A stretch of 64,000 nucleotides of DNA from Pollutimonas nitritireducens (GCF_002849615.1 NZ_PDNV01000001.1:186001-250000), one strand, 5' to 3'. Shown: positions 53,456 through 63,561, counted from the first letter of the stretch. Notes: generated by a model from the sequence alone, not told the origin. A program made the numbers and translations.

Positions 53456-55165
53456 TTACCTTATCTCGCTCGAATAGCCGAAATCGCGCAAGGCACATTC
53501 CAACGACACCTTGCCATTGCGCACATCCTGTTCCACCAGTCCGCGGGGCCGACTTTGGGGCGCGCCAAAGCCACCTCCACCGGACGTCTCAATACGTACG
53601 CTTGCGTTTTTTTCAAGTGGCATATTGGCTGTTTTGGAAAACAGTTCCTGTTCCTGTCGCGTGCCAAAGTTCTGGATGAGCCTGGCCTGGCGGCCAACAC
53701 CGCCCGATTTGACCCCCAACGCGCGGCCAATGACATGATTGTCCGAACGGGCTGAAAATGTGATGCCGTCGGCCCTTGCCCGAATCTGCTTGGCAATCCC
53801 CAAGCCGCCGCGCCGGAGCCCGGCCCCGCCTGAGTCGGGAATGAGTGCGTACTCGTCCACCAACAAGGGGTATTCGTTTTCCAGAGCTTCAATGGGTAGA
53901 TTCGACGTATTCGTCATGTGCACGTGTACCGCGTCCATGCCGTCCTTGTCGAACCGCGCGCCGCTTCCGCCGCCCAATGTTTCAAGGTAAACGAAATCTC
54001 CCTCGCGCGTCCCCCAGTTGCCGGAGAAGACGATGGCAGGACAACAGTCGTTGCTGGCCGCCATGATCTTTTCCGGAGGCAACAAGCCCTGGAACGCGCC
54101 GAATATCGCTCCGGCCACTTTCTGCGCCGTGATACTGCGCGCGCCGACAGCCGCGGGCGGCCGGGGATTCGTGATGGTGCCCACGGGTGCATGGATGCTG
54201 ATGGGTGCAAACAGCCCGGCATTAGGGGCTATATCGGGATCAAGAATGGCCTTGACTGCATAGTAAACAGAGGCCTTCATCGCACTCATTGGTAAATTCA
54301 TGGCGCCGCGCGCCTGTCCGCTGGATCCCGTGAAATCGAAATGCAGGCTGCCGCCTTCGACAGTAAGGGCCACGCAGATGACAACGGGATCGCCGCCGCC
54401 CAGGCCGTCGTCGTCCATGTAGGATGTGTAGCGATAAGTCCCGGGCTTCAGTTCCTCGATCCGATTCATCACCCGGCGCTGCGTGTAGTTGATGAAGTCG
54501 TCAATCGACTGCTTGACCGCTTGCATGCCCATTTGCCCGATCAGCGCTCTCAGGGCTTCCGCGCCGCGCGTGTTCGTTCCTATTTGCACGTTCAGGTCCA
54601 GCCGCCGCTCTTCAGGATCGCGGGTGTTGTTGCAGATGATGCGCAGAAGGTCTTCATTCAATATGTGTCCCGCGACGATGCGGCACGCAGGAATTCGGAT
54701 GCCTTCCTCGAAAATGGACTTTGATCCGCCTGCGATCGAACCGGGCACTGTTCCACCAACGTCGGAATGGTGGGCGATATTGGCTGTGAAAAAACTCAGC
54801 TCGCCGTCCCAGAAGACCGGGGTAACGATATTGATGTCTGGCAAATGACTGCCATTGGACAAATAAGGATCATTGCAGATGAATACGTCGCCGTCCCTGA
54901 TGTCTGCAACGGGGAAGTCGTTCAACACCGACTCTATCGCCCCGTTCAGCGAACCCAGATGCAAGGGGATTTGCGTGCCCTGCGCCACAAGTCTGCCTAG
55001 CACGTCGAACAAAGCAACGGAACAATCCTTGCGCTCCTTGATATTGGTCGAGAACGACGAACGGATCAGCGTGTTGTTCATGTCTTCCGTAATCGTCAGG
55101 AGGCGGTTGCAGAATACTTCCATGCCGATCGGATCGGCGATCTTCAGCTCGGTACTCTTACTCAT
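53456..55165 (-). CDS. hyuB: Hydantoinase B/oxoprolinase family protein
   Basis: The 569-aa product follows the HyuB family: FCNRLLTITEDMNNTLIRSS near residue 15, GDVFICNDPYLSNGSHLPD near residue 87, FTANIAHHSDVGGTVPGS near residue 121 and GGGSGARFDKDGMDAVHVHM near residue 408. It is one half of an ATP-dependent amidohydrolase acting on N-methylhydantoin, 5-oxoproline or related cyclic amides, or of an acetophenone/acetone carboxylase; the substrate cannot be read from sequence. Its start overlaps the end of hyuA by eight bases. Confidence 0.92.
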   Translation of the reverse strand: MSKSTELKIADPIGMEVFCNRLLTITEDMNNTLIRSSFSTNIKERKDCSVALFDVLGRLVAQGTQIPLHLGSLNGAIESVLNDFPVADIRDGDVFICNDPYLSNGSHLPDINIVTPVFWDGELSFFTANIAHHSDVGGTVPGSIAGGSKSIFEEGIRIPACRIVAGHILNEDLLRIICNNTRDPEERRLDLNVQIGTNTRGAEALRALIGQMGMQAVKQSIDDFINYTQRRVMNRIEELKPGTYRYTSYMDDDGLGGGDPVVICVALTVEGGSLHFDFTGSSGQARGAMNLPMSAMKASVYYAVKAILDPDIAPNAGLFAPISIHAPVGTITNPRPPAAVGARSITAQKVAGAIFGAFQGLLPPEKIMAASNDCCPAIVFSGNWGTREGDFVYLETLGGGSGARFDKDGMDAVHVHMTNTSNLPIEALENEYPLLVDEYALIPDSGGAGLRRGGLGIAKQIRARADGITFSARSDNHVIGRALGVKSGGVGRQARLIQNFGTRQEQELFSKTANMPLEKNASVRIETSGGGGFGAPQSRPRGLVEQDVRNGKVSLECALRDFGYSSEIR

Positions 55166-57212
55166 CGTCGTTTGCCCCTAGTCGTATGATCAAATTTCCA
55201 TAAGCATCAATTTGGGCTTTGTGACCAATGCCTATCAGTGTCGTCGAACTCATCTCCTCGAGGATTGCCGGGCCAACGACAGTGACATTAGAAGGGACCA
55301 AGGCCCGATCGTAGACCCTGGCTTCCACCCAGCCGTGGTTCCGGTTGATATACACCTGCCGGCTGTGGAGATACGCGTCGGCCAGGGTGGTATCCACCTC
55401 GCGCTTGGATAAAGACACCTTGACCACCCGGCCAACTGCCTGCAGGCGCAGGTTGATGATATGTACCTTGCGTGTCGGGAGTTTATAACCGTATTCCCGA
55501 AGGTGGATGCTCTGGAATTCCTTCAGAAAATACTCATAGGCTGGATGAGTGCCTTCAGGAAAGGGAATCTGGATCTCGAAATTCTGGCCTTCGTACCGCG
55601 CATCAATGGAAAGGCGAAGAACCCGTTGCTCGACATCGATATTTTCAGAATCCAGCCAGTCATTCGCCTGGGTCTCGAGACCGGAAAACGACGCCATGAC
55701 CCTATCCCACAATTCTGCTGAAGCGACGCTGATGTCGCTCTTCACAAAGTCGAAGGAAATATCCGCCAGCAATACACCCCGGGCGCACATGGTGCCGGGC
55801 TCCTGCGGCACAATGACGACCGGAATACCGCATTCCTCGGCTACCTCTACGGCATGCAGAGGGCCCGCACCACCGTAGGCGAACAAGGCAAACTTATCGA
55901 GGTTGTAGCCTTTCTCAGTCGACACGGACCGGATGGCGCGACTCATATTGGCCGTCGCAATGCGCAAGATCCCTTCGGCCGCCTCTTCTATCGACAGCGA
56001 CAGGGGCTCGGCCACGTGTGTGCGGATGACTTCCTTCGCTTCTGCCGCGTACACCGGCATTTTGCCGCGCAAAAGGGTACGAGGGTTCAGGCGCTGCAGC
56101 GTAACCTCGGCGTCCGTGATGGTGGGCTCCCGCCCTCCGCGTCCATACGCCACCGGGCCCGGTACCGCACCTGCACTGTGGGGCCCTACTTTAAGCGCCC
56201 CCGCATCATCGCGCCACGCGATGCTCCCTCCGCCCGCGCCTATGACATGAATGTCCACCATCGGAATCTTCACCGGATAGCCAGCGACATTCCGGTGCGA
56301 AGTAAAGACCGCGCGACCCTGCTGAATCAACGAAACATCGGTGCTCGTACCCCCCACGTCGAAAGTCACCAGATCGGGGTGGCCAATCGCGGCGCCGATT
56401 ATTGCCGCGCCCACGACGCCCGCGGCGGGCCCGGACAAGCAAGTACGCACGGGATAGTTTCGTACCGAGTCCATCGACATCAAGCCGCCATTCGAATGCA
56501 CCGTTCTGGGTTCATTCGCAATACCAAGCTCGGTGGCACGCGTGAGAAAACGGTCGAGATAGCGGGACATCTTCGGACCTATCGTGGCGTTGAGCACTGT
56601 GGTGGACAAGCGCTCGTACTCGCGGAACTCCGGCAAAATGTCGCTGGACAGGCTAATGTACACCTCGGGCATGATCTCGAGTACGAGCTCCCTGGCCCGT
56701 CGCTCGTGGTCCGGGTTCTTGTAGGAATGAAGAAAACAAATAGTCACTGCGCCGACGTTTCTTTCCGCAAAGAACAGGGCGGCCTCCCGGACCTGATCTT
56801 CGTCCAGAGGGTGAAGCACCTTTCCATTCGAATCCACGCGTTCCAAGACCTCCCTGCGCAATTCACGTGGAACCAGCACGTCAGGCTTCTGGATGTTGTA
56901 GTCATACAAATGAGGACGAACCTGTCTTCCTATTTCCAGAATATCCCGGAAGCCGCGGGTGGTGATAAGGCCGACCGTGGCCCCCTTGCGTTCGATAATA
57001 AGATTCGTCGCCACCGTCGTGCCATGGCCAATATGTGAGACCTGGGATGGCGACACGCCCTGCTCTTCCAGCATCTCGGCCATGCCCGAAATAATGGCTT
57101 CGGATGGGTCATGAGGCGTGGACGGCGTCTTATAGAAAGATACCTCGCCGTCTTCGCTGATCATCGAGAGATCGGTGAAGGTCCCACCTACGTCAATACC
57201 TATGCGATACAT
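55158..57212 (-). CDS. hyuA: Hydantoinase A/oxoprolinase family protein
   Basis: From the ATG at 57212 the product is 684 aa. YRIGIDVGGTFTDLSMISED at the N-terminus is an actin/hexokinase-type ATP-binding fold, HGTTVATNLIIERKGATVGL near residue 66 is conserved, and VTFDVGGTSTDVSLIQQG near residue 285 is the second phosphate loop. FAYGGAGPLHAVEVAEE near residue 439 is the third. It is the ATPase half paired with HyuB. A preceding in-frame start adds a 20-residue leader not typical of the family. The Bug-type binding protein gene lies downstream of neither but 77 bp upstream, on the same strand, and is probably the first gene of the unit. Confidence 0.92.
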   Translation of the reverse strand: MYRIGIDVGGTFTDLSMISEDGEVSFYKTPSTPHDPSEAIISGMAEMLEEQGVSPSQVSHIGHGTTVATNLIIERKGATVGLITTRGFRDILEIGRQVRPHLYDYNIQKPDVLVPRELRREVLERVDSNGKVLHPLDEDQVREAALFFAERNVGAVTICFLHSYKNPDHERRARELVLEIMPEVYISLSSDILPEFREYERLSTTVLNATIGPKMSRYLDRFLTRATELGIANEPRTVHSNGGLMSMDSVRNYPVRTCLSGPAAGVVGAAIIGAAIGHPDLVTFDVGGTSTDVSLIQQGRAVFTSHRNVAGYPVKIPMVDIHVIGAGGGSIAWRDDAGALKVGPHSAGAVPGPVAYGRGGREPTITDAEVTLQRLNPRTLLRGKMPVYAAEAKEVIRTHVAEPLSLSIEEAAEGILRIATANMSRAIRSVSTEKGYNLDKFALFAYGGAGPLHAVEVAEECGIPVVIVPQEPGTMCARGVLLADISFDFVKSDISVASAELWDRVMASFSGLETQANDWLDSENIDVEQRVLRLSIDARYEGQNFEIQIPFPEGTHPAYEYFLKEFQSIHLREYGYKLPTRKVHIINLRLQAVGRVVKVSLSKREVDTTLADAYLHSRQVYINRNHGWVEARVYDRALVPSNVTVVGPAILEEMSSTTLIGIGHKAQIDAYGNLIIRLGANDDE

Positions 57213-57289
57213 GTGAGTTCCTGGCAATATGCTCCGCCGACCCGGCACCATAGTGCAGGACCGAAGGAACATAATCGTGTGGGTATGAG

Positions 57290-58273
57290 TTAATTAAGCT
57301 TGATGTTTGCTTGCTTGGTGACGCCGCACCATTTGGCAACCTCGCTGGTTACCATGGCTTTGAACGCTTCACCGACGATATCCGAAGGCTCAGCCCCCTG
57401 GTCGAGCAAATACTGCTTCAATGGACTGTGGTGGATCGTCGCCGCCAACGCCTTATTGAGCCGTTCAGTGATATTCGCAGGCAAGTTGGCCGGTCCAAAG
57501 ACACCGAACCAGACCATGGCCTCGAAACCGGGGTAGCCCTGCTCCGCAACGGTCGGGACATCTGGCAGCAACGATGAGCGCGTCCTGGACGTCACGGCCA
57601 GAGCCTTTAACTTCTTGTCCTTGATATAGGGATACGAAGTCATCACCACATCCATCATTGCATCAACCTGTCCACCAACCAGATCAATCATGGCCGGTCC
57701 CGAGCCCCTGTAAGGAGCGTGGATCATCGTAATGCCTGCGGTTGACAGGAATAGTTCAGCGGCAAGGTGATTCGACGTCCCCACTCCGTTCGATGCGAAG
57801 GAGTACTTTTCCGGATGCTTTTTAACCAGATCGACGAATTCCTTCAGGGTGTCGGCCGGCACGGACTGATTCACGTCAAGCACGTTGGGAATCGTTGCCA
57901 CGACCGCCAATGGCGTGAAATCTCTCACCGGGTCGTAGGCCAGCGATGGGTAGACACAGGACGCCGACGCGTTCGTACTGACGGTGCCCATCAGAATGGT
58001 ATAACCGTCCGCAGGTTGCCGGGCGACATACGCGGACCCAACCGTCCCCCCCGCGCCGGCCTTGTTCTCGACGATCACATTGGCATTCAGCTCTTTGGCG
58101 ACGCCTTCAGCCAGCTTACGGGCGACGAGGTCCGTCGACCCGCCCGCGGCAAATGGGACCACCATTCTTATGACCTGATCGTTTGGCCATGCTGCCAAGG
58201 CTGACGCGGCAATAACGGACGAGGCTGCACTGAATGCGACGGCCATAAAAGTCTTAGCTGGGATTTTCGTCAT
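57290..58273 (-). CDS. Tripartite tricarboxylate transporter-type binding protein (Bug family)
   Basis: From the ATG at 58273 the product is 327 aa with a signal peptide (MAVAFSAASSVIAASALA, cleavage near residue 28). The mature start WPNDQVIRMVVPFAAGGSTD, then VENKAGAGGTVGSAYVA near residue 70, YDPVRDFTPLAVVATIPNV near residue 112, and APYRGSGPAMIDLVGGQVDA are the Bug/TctC hallmarks. No TctA or TctB membrane genes are near. It is followed by hyuA and hyuB and is divergent from a LysR gene; it likely binds the hydantoin, oxoproline or precursor that the pair uses. Confidence 0.92.
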   Translation of the reverse strand: MTKIPAKTFMAVAFSAASSVIAASALAAWPNDQVIRMVVPFAAGGSTDLVARKLAEGVAKELNANVIVENKAGAGGTVGSAYVARQPADGYTILMGTVSTNASASCVYPSLAYDPVRDFTPLAVVATIPNVLDVNQSVPADTLKEFVDLVKKHPEKYSFASNGVGTSNHLAAELFLSTAGITMIHAPYRGSGPAMIDLVGGQVDAMMDVVMTSYPYIKDKKLKALAVTSRTRSSLLPDVPTVAEQGYPGFEAMVWFGVFGPANLPANITERLNKALAATIHHSPLKQYLLDQGAEPSDIVGEAFKAMVTSEVAKWCGVTKQANIKLN

Positions 58274-58484
58274 GGGGTTTGGTCTCAGGTGTGGGGGTTT
58301 CACGCTGCATGATGAAAATGATACGGATAAATGATGCGGTGGTCATAGATCAGATCTATTGTTAAATAAACCGCAACAATACTAGAATCGACCTTCAGAA
58401 GTGTGTGCGTGGAGCCCATGGCCGACGGGAGCGACCGCCGGTGCAGACAAGCCGAATTGAATCGCTTACAGGAAAATATGACAC

Positions 58485-59384
58485 GTGGCGAAACCAGACC
58501 TCAATCTATTGGTTCAATTCGATGCATTGATGCAAACCAAAAGCGTGTCCAAGGCTGCCGACAGGCTCGGGCTTACCCAGCCTTCAATGAGCGCCGCGCT
58601 GGCACGTCTGCGGACCTTGTTCCATGATCCGCTGCTAAGTCGGGAGGGATCCGTATGGATACCCACGCAGAAAGCCATCGAGTTGCATCTCGACATGAAA
58701 CCTTTGCTGGACAAATGGTCGGCCCATACAGCGGTTGAAGAGGAGTTCCATCCGCTTTACTCGCATCGAACGCTGGTCTTGTATGCGACGGATTACGTGC
58801 AGTTCAAGCTGGTACCCGAACTGGTAGCCGGGCTAACGAAAGACGCCCCTCATTTTCATCTGAAGGTCGTACCGGCCAAGCCCTTGCACGGCCTCACTAT
58901 GCTGGACACCAATCATGCAGAGCTGATTGCCGGATACTTTCCGGCCGCCACTCCAGAATTACGGACGCGCTTTCTGTTCAACGAGCCCGCCAAGTGCATC
59001 GTCCGAATTGGACATCCCTGCCTTCAACAGAAGTGGACGCTTGACGAGTATCTGAAGCATGGTCACATCGACCTGTCTGCCCATACCGGATTTTTCAGCC
59101 GGGAAATCGCATCGCTACTCACCGACCAGCCCCGAAAACGCACGGTCGTTGCTACGCTTTCCAGCTATATGGTCTGCCCTCATGTGGTCGAACAGTCCAA
59201 CTTGATCGCCACCGTGCCGAGCAGCGTGGCGGCGGAAGCGAAACGGACTCGGAAAATCCAGATTCTGGACGTACCATTCAATATTCCGACGCTGTCCATT
59301 TCCCTATATTGGCATGAACGTCATCAAACCGATCCGGCCCATGCGTGGCTGCGACAATACATTTCAAACCTGGATCTGACGTAA
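58485..59384 (+). CDS. LysR-family regulator
   Basis: The 299-aa product starts at a GTG (58485). The winged-helix domain has MQTKSVSKAADRLGLTQPSM near residue 16 and ALARLRTLFHDPLLSR; the effector domain follows. The form DLNLLVQFDALMQTKSVSKA resembles the NodD/DntR branch of LysR proteins. It is divergent from the Bug-hyuAB unit across 211 bp, the classic layout for control of that unit by its substrate. In the gap I see no clear palindrome, though LysR sites (T-N11-A) are short and easily missed. Confidence 0.9.
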   Translation: MAKPDLNLLVQFDALMQTKSVSKAADRLGLTQPSMSAALARLRTLFHDPLLSREGSVWIPTQKAIELHLDMKPLLDKWSAHTAVEEEFHPLYSHRTLVLYATDYVQFKLVPELVAGLTKDAPHFHLKVVPAKPLHGLTMLDTNHAELIAGYFPAATPELRTRFLFNEPAKCIVRIGHPCLQQKWTLDEYLKHGHIDLSAHTGFFSREIASLLTDQPRKRTVVATLSSYMVCPHVVEQSNLIATVPSSVAAEAKRTRKIQILDVPFNIPTLSISLYWHERHQTDPAHAWLRQYISNLDLT

Positions 59385-59629
59385 GCGGTTAGATGCAAAG
59401 CCGACCTTGGCGAAACGCAAGGAAAGACTCCTGGTGAATACCCTTATTTTCGCTGCATGGTGATATCGGTACTTACCCGGGTCCGGCGCGGAAGCCCACT
59501 AGGGAGTCGCCCTATATACCGTTACCCCATAACCTTTAGGAATACGACAGTTCAATAAAGGACTTTGACGTTACTTCATGACGTATCTAGGATTGCTTTC
59601 ATTACAGCCACATTAATCCGGGAGACCAC

Positions 59630-61198
59630 ATGAAACTAAAAACGGCGTCTATCGTAACGTTCACCGTGCTGACCTTGAGCGCGGCCTTTTCCTCCTCCGT
59701 ATACGCACAAGGCGCCGAAAGACCCACGCTGCGCATCAGCTCGGGCGCCTCAGATAACGCCACGCTCGATCCGCACCGCGCCACGTCCACGGCCGACAAA
59801 GGCGTCGCCAGCCAAATGTTCGATGCGCTTGTTCGGTTCCCGCCGGGCAGCGCGGATCCCACCAAGCTCGAGGCCGACCTCGCCGAAAGTTGGGAAACGT
59901 CGAAGGACAGCACCATCTGGACGTTCAAGCTGCGCCAGGGCGTCAAGTTTCATGGCGGCTATGGTGAGGTGAAGGCTGAAGATGTGGTCTATTCCCTCGA
60001 GCGTGCGGCAGATCCCAAGCGATCGAGCTTCGCCGCTACGTTTGGCGGCGTCGAGAAGGTGGAAGCCGTTGACGACTACACAGTCCGGGTAACGCTGAAG
60101 TATCCGGACTCGGGTTTCCTGGGACGAGTCTCTGATTACCACGGCGGGAATATCGTCAGCAAAGCGGCTGCCGAAAAGCTGGGCAACAAATTCGGCGCGT
60201 CGCCCATCGGAACGGGCCCATTTGCCTTTGGCGAGCATGTGACGCAGCAACATGTGCGACTGGTCGCCAATGACGACTATCATCGCGGCAAGCCGATGAT
60301 CAGCGGTATCACTTACCGCATGATTCCTTCGGACAGTGCACGGGACATGGCGTTCTCGTCGAATGAAATCGACATTATCCAGGGCAAGCGCGAACAGCGG
60401 TGGGTGGAGCGGGCACGCAAGCGTGACGTGAATGTTGACATTTTCGAACCGGCGGAATTCCGCATCCTGCACCTCAACCGCAACATCAAGCCACTGGACA
60501 ACGTGAAGGTACGCCAGGCGATCGCCGCGGCCGTCAACGTCGATGAAATAATCCGTTATGCGGGCAAGGACGTGGCGTCCAAGGGCTGCTCCGTCGTGCC
60601 CGAGGGCTATCTGGGCCATGACTGCAGCGCAGGTCCCTATAAATACGCTCCCGAGAATGCCAAAGCCTTATTGGCCGAGGCAGGTTTCCCCAATGGCATA
60701 GCGATCAAGTCCATTGTGTCGAATATCTCGGCACAGTTACCCATCATGGAAATTGTGCAGTCGCAATTGGCCAAGTCCGGCATCAAGCTGGAGCTCGAAG
60801 TGGTGGACCATGCAACGTATCAGGCGCGCAGCCGGCAGGATCAGAGCGCGATCGTGTTCTATGGCGCGGCCCGCTTCCCGAACGCCGATGCCTACTTATC
60901 GGAGTTCTTCGACTCAGCCGCGGCGATCGGCTCTCCCACTGCCATGTCGAACTTCTCGCACTGCTCTGTGGCCGATGAGAGCATACGGGCCGCGCGGATC
61001 GAACCGGAGGATGCCAAGCAACTGGCCTTGTGGAAAGATGCGCAAGCCAAGATACATGCGGACGTATGTGGCATCCCGCTGTTCGGTCTGAAACAGGTGT
61101 GGGCACACGGCAGCAATGTGGACTACGGATACAAGCTGGAGGGCTCGTTGAACCTGTCGCCGCCGATCACGGAAAAAACCACCGTGAAGGCTCAATAA
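59630..61198 (+). CDS. ABC transporter periplasmic binding protein (SBP_bac_5, peptide/opine type)
   Basis: The 522-aa product has a signal peptide (TASIVTFTVLTLSAAFSSSV, cleavage after VYA near residue 26) and the family-5 pattern: TLDPHRATSTADKGVASQMF near residue 44, WTFKLRQGVKFHGG near residue 100, EDVVYSLERAADPKRSSFA near residue 119 and LDNVKVRQAIAAAVNVDE near residue 287. It binds an oligopeptide, opine or similar solute. No permease or ATPase gene follows; a LysR gene on the opposite strand comes next. Either the transporter genes lie beyond the oxidase operon or the protein serves an importer elsewhere. Confidence 0.9.
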   Translation: MKLKTASIVTFTVLTLSAAFSSSVYAQGAERPTLRISSGASDNATLDPHRATSTADKGVASQMFDALVRFPPGSADPTKLEADLAESWETSKDSTIWTFKLRQGVKFHGGYGEVKAEDVVYSLERAADPKRSSFAATFGGVEKVEAVDDYTVRVTLKYPDSGFLGRVSDYHGGNIVSKAAAEKLGNKFGASPIGTGPFAFGEHVTQQHVRLVANDDYHRGKPMISGITYRMIPSDSARDMAFSSNEIDIIQGKREQRWVERARKRDVNVDIFEPAEFRILHLNRNIKPLDNVKVRQAIAAAVNVDEIIRYAGKDVASKGCSVVPEGYLGHDCSAGPYKYAPENAKALLAEAGFPNGIAIKSIVSNISAQLPIMEIVQSQLAKSGIKLELEVVDHATYQARSRQDQSAIVFYGAARFPNADAYLSEFFDSAAAIGSPTAMSNFSHCSVADESIRAARIEPEDAKQLALWKDAQAKIHADVCGIPLFGLKQVWAHGSNVDYGYKLEGSLNLSPPITEKTTVKAQ

Positions 61199-61213
61199 GC
61201 CACGATGGCCGGT

Positions 61214-62131
61214 TCACTGTCCATGAAGCAATTCATTAGACACCTCTTGAGCCACCACGCGGGCCTCGTGCATGAACGCCTCGATGAGGTGCGCGTTGCG
61301 CGAGGTCCGCATGCGGCACAACTGGAACTTGAAGAAAGTTTCTGGATCGAAGCGGCGCAATGCAATACGACCCTGCGTGCCCTCGGCAAAAAGCGGATGA
61401 ATCAACGACACGCCCATGCCGGCGGCCACGAATTCGCACACCGTCGGCGCGGTCACCGTATCGAGCACGTAATTCAATTTCGCGCCGACCGCATCGAATG
61501 CCTTTTGCACCAACTCGTCGGTTTGGCTGCCTGCAGCAAAGGACACGAAGGGAATCCCGTCCAGGTCGGAAGCGCGGATTACCCGCTTCTTGGTCAGCGC
61601 ATGATTCATCGGCATCGCGCAGAACAGCGGCGAAGAAATCAGTGGCTCCCGATCGATGTAAGGATTCTCCACGCGACTCCCAACCAGCGCGACATCGATT
61701 TGTCGCGTAACAAGCCAGTCGGCCAGGAATTGCGAACCTCTCGTCTGAATAGACACATGCACCATGGGATGCGATTTGATGAAGTTCATAGTGACACGAC
61801 GCACGAACGAGCCCGACAAGGCGGGCATGACGCCCACCGTCAATTGCCGCTGCTCGTCGCGGCGTATGGAATCGACAGCCTGTTCGAGCTGGCGCAAGCC
61901 GGTGAATACCCGATCGATCTCTTCATACAGGCGCATGCCATGACTCGTAGGCGCAAGCTTGCCCCGCACCCGGTCGAAAAGGCTCAGTCCTGTGTCTTCC
62001 TCCAGCTTGCTCAGCAGCTTGCTGACAGCAGGCTGGGACACAAACAGAGCATCGGCTGCGCGACTGACAGTGCCCAGCTCGACCACCGCTTTAAATGCCT
62101 CGACCTGCCGCAGATTGAGCGAATTCTTCAT
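61214..62131 (-). CDS. LysR-family regulator (opine-catabolism type)
   Basis: From the ATG at 62131 (GGAGAAGT before it) the product is 305 aa. The winged helix has GTVSRAADALFVSQPAVSKL near residue 20 and LEEDTGLSLFDRVRGKLAPT, followed by an effector domain with LVGSRVENPYIDREPL and FVSFAAGSQTDELVQKAF. The general look is that of OccR/NocR-like regulators of opine use. It is divergent from the oxidase operon with only 19 bp between start codons, so both promoters overlap the coding ends or share operator DNA. Confidence 0.88.
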   Translation of the reverse strand: MKNSLNLRQVEAFKAVVELGTVSRAADALFVSQPAVSKLLSKLEEDTGLSLFDRVRGKLAPTSHGMRLYEEIDRVFTGLRQLEQAVDSIRRDEQRQLTVGVMPALSGSFVRRVTMNFIKSHPMVHVSIQTRGSQFLADWLVTRQIDVALVGSRVENPYIDREPLISSPLFCAMPMNHALTKKRVIRASDLDGIPFVSFAAGSQTDELVQKAFDAVGAKLNYVLDTVTAPTVCEFVAAGMGVSLIHPLFAEGTQGRIALRRFDPETFFKFQLCRMRTSRNAHLIEAFMHEARVVAQEVSNELLHGQ

Positions 62132-62150
62132 ACTTCTCCATCGAATCAAC

Positions 62151-63284
62151 ATGCCAAGATCTGAATCTTATGACGTAATTGTCATCGGCGCTGGCATGGT
62201 GGGCGCCGCCGTCGCCTACGGCTTGGCGAGCGCCCATACCCGGGTGCTGGTCCTGGACGGTGGCGATACCGACTTTCGCGCCGCCAAGGCAAATTTCGGC
62301 CTTGTGTGGGTACAAGGAAAAGGTTGGGGGAATCCGGCATATCAACGGCTGTCGCACGAAGCCGCCCAACTGTGGCCGGCGTTCGCCGATCAGCTGATGG
62401 ACGAGACCGGCATATGCCTGGACTACGAAAGCAAAGGCGGACTGAATTTCTGTGTGGGCGAATCTCAACTGGAGGCGCGCAGAATACGTTTATCGCAATG
62501 GCACGGGGAAACGCCCGAACGCGTTCCCTGTACGCAGATGCTGGATCGTACATCGTTGCGAAAGCTATTGCCCGGAGTGCGCCTCGGCAAGGAAGTCAGC
62601 GGGGCAAGCTTCGGCACGACCGATGGACATGTCAATCCGCTGCGCCTGTTGGCTGCGCTGCAGAAAGGCCTGGTCCATCGCGGAGGAACCCTGCTGGGCA
62701 ACCATGCTGTAAAGGGCGTATCGGCGCTTAGTCAGGGTGGTTTTTCTGTGCAAGCGAATCTTCAACGGTTCGACGCGGCACAAATCGTTATTGCGGCCGG
62801 CCTGGGCTCGTCCGCCTTGGGGCCGATGATCGGACTGGATGTGCCATTGCGCCCACAACGAGGGCAACTGATGGTGACGGAACGCCTTGCGCCGCTATTG
62901 CCACTGCCAGCCAGCGGAATCCGCCAGACACGGGAAGGCACGGTAATGATAGGCCTGACCCAGGAAGACGTTGGCTTCGACCTGAGCACCACGTCGGCGG
63001 CAGCCGCCCAGATGAGCCGGCAGGCCTTGCAAATATTGCCCGACCTGGCCCGAGCGCGATTGATACGCCAATGGTCCTGCCTGCGCATCATGACACCAGA
63101 TGGCTGTCCGGTGTACGCGGAGTCAGCCGCCTATCCTGGCGCGTGGATCGCGCTTTGTCACTCCGGCGTCACGTTGGCGTCATTCCATGCGGGACCATTG
63201 GCCGACTCCTTGCGCAACGCCAAGCTGGATTCCCGTCTGAATTTTTTTCATCATGAGCGATTCGATGTTTCATCAACTGAGTGA
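62151..63284 (+). CDS. FAD-dependent oxidoreductase (DAO fold), opine/D-amino-acid oxidase beta-type subunit
   Basis: The 377-aa product has an N-terminal dinucleotide motif (DVIVIGAGMVGAAVAYGLA, residues 8-26), a DAO-type substrate domain and a C-terminal FAD contact (RQWSCLRIMTPDGCPVYAE near residue 304). It is the likely amine- or imino-acid-oxidising subunit of a multisubunit dehydrogenase of the OoxB/HcnC/hydroxyproline-dehydrogenase class. The [2Fe-2S] gene begins 32 bases inside its end and an HcnB/OoxA-like gene follows, giving a B-C-A operon. The substrate (octopine, nopaline, D-hydroxyproline, glycine) is not decided by sequence. Confidence 0.86.
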   Translation: MPRSESYDVIVIGAGMVGAAVAYGLASAHTRVLVLDGGDTDFRAAKANFGLVWVQGKGWGNPAYQRLSHEAAQLWPAFADQLMDETGICLDYESKGGLNFCVGESQLEARRIRLSQWHGETPERVPCTQMLDRTSLRKLLPGVRLGKEVSGASFGTTDGHVNPLRLLAALQKGLVHRGGTLLGNHAVKGVSALSQGGFSVQANLQRFDAAQIVIAAGLGSSALGPMIGLDVPLRPQRGQLMVTERLAPLLPLPASGIRQTREGTVMIGLTQEDVGFDLSTTSAAAAQMSRQALQILPDLARARLIRQWSCLRIMTPDGCPVYAESAAYPGAWIALCHSGVTLASFHAGPLADSLRNAKLDSRLNFFHHERFDVSSTE

Positions 63285-63561
63285 TCCCGGCGCGCAAGCG
63301 CTTACCCTGACCATCGATGGCCAGCCCGTCACGGCTAGTCCGGGCGAAACCGTTGCCTCGGTCTTGCTGCGACAAGATTCGCCGGTTGCGCGCAGCACGC
63401 CCGTGCATGGCAACCCGCGCGCTCCTTATTGCATGATGGGCGTCTGTTTTGACTGCCTCGCTACGGTGGATGGCGTTGCATCGACACAGACCTGCCTGGT
63501 TGCCGTGCGTGACGGCATGACGGTCGAACGCCAGCATGGCAAGCGGAGCATCGCAACATGA
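63253..63561 (+). CDS. Small [2Fe-2S] subunit of opine-type oxidase
   Basis: The 102-aa product contains the ferredoxin-like ligand set CMMGVCFDCLATVDG near residue 57 with the fourth cysteine at TQTCLVAV near residue 80, as in HcnA, SoxA-N-terminal and opine oxidase gamma subunits. It passes electrons between the two flavin subunits. The start at 63253 lies inside the preceding gene; MFHQLSD at 63265 is an alternative. Its stop overlaps the next start in ATGA. Confidence 0.9.
   Translation: MSDSMFHQLSDPGAQALTLTIDGQPVTASPGETVASVLLRQDSPVARSTPVHGNPRAPYCMMGVCFDCLATVDGVASTQTCLVAVRDGMTVERQHGKRSIAT

Noticed and set aside
59750-60619. 289-aa minus-strand frame
   Set aside because: Antisense to the well-supported ABC binding protein and without motifs.
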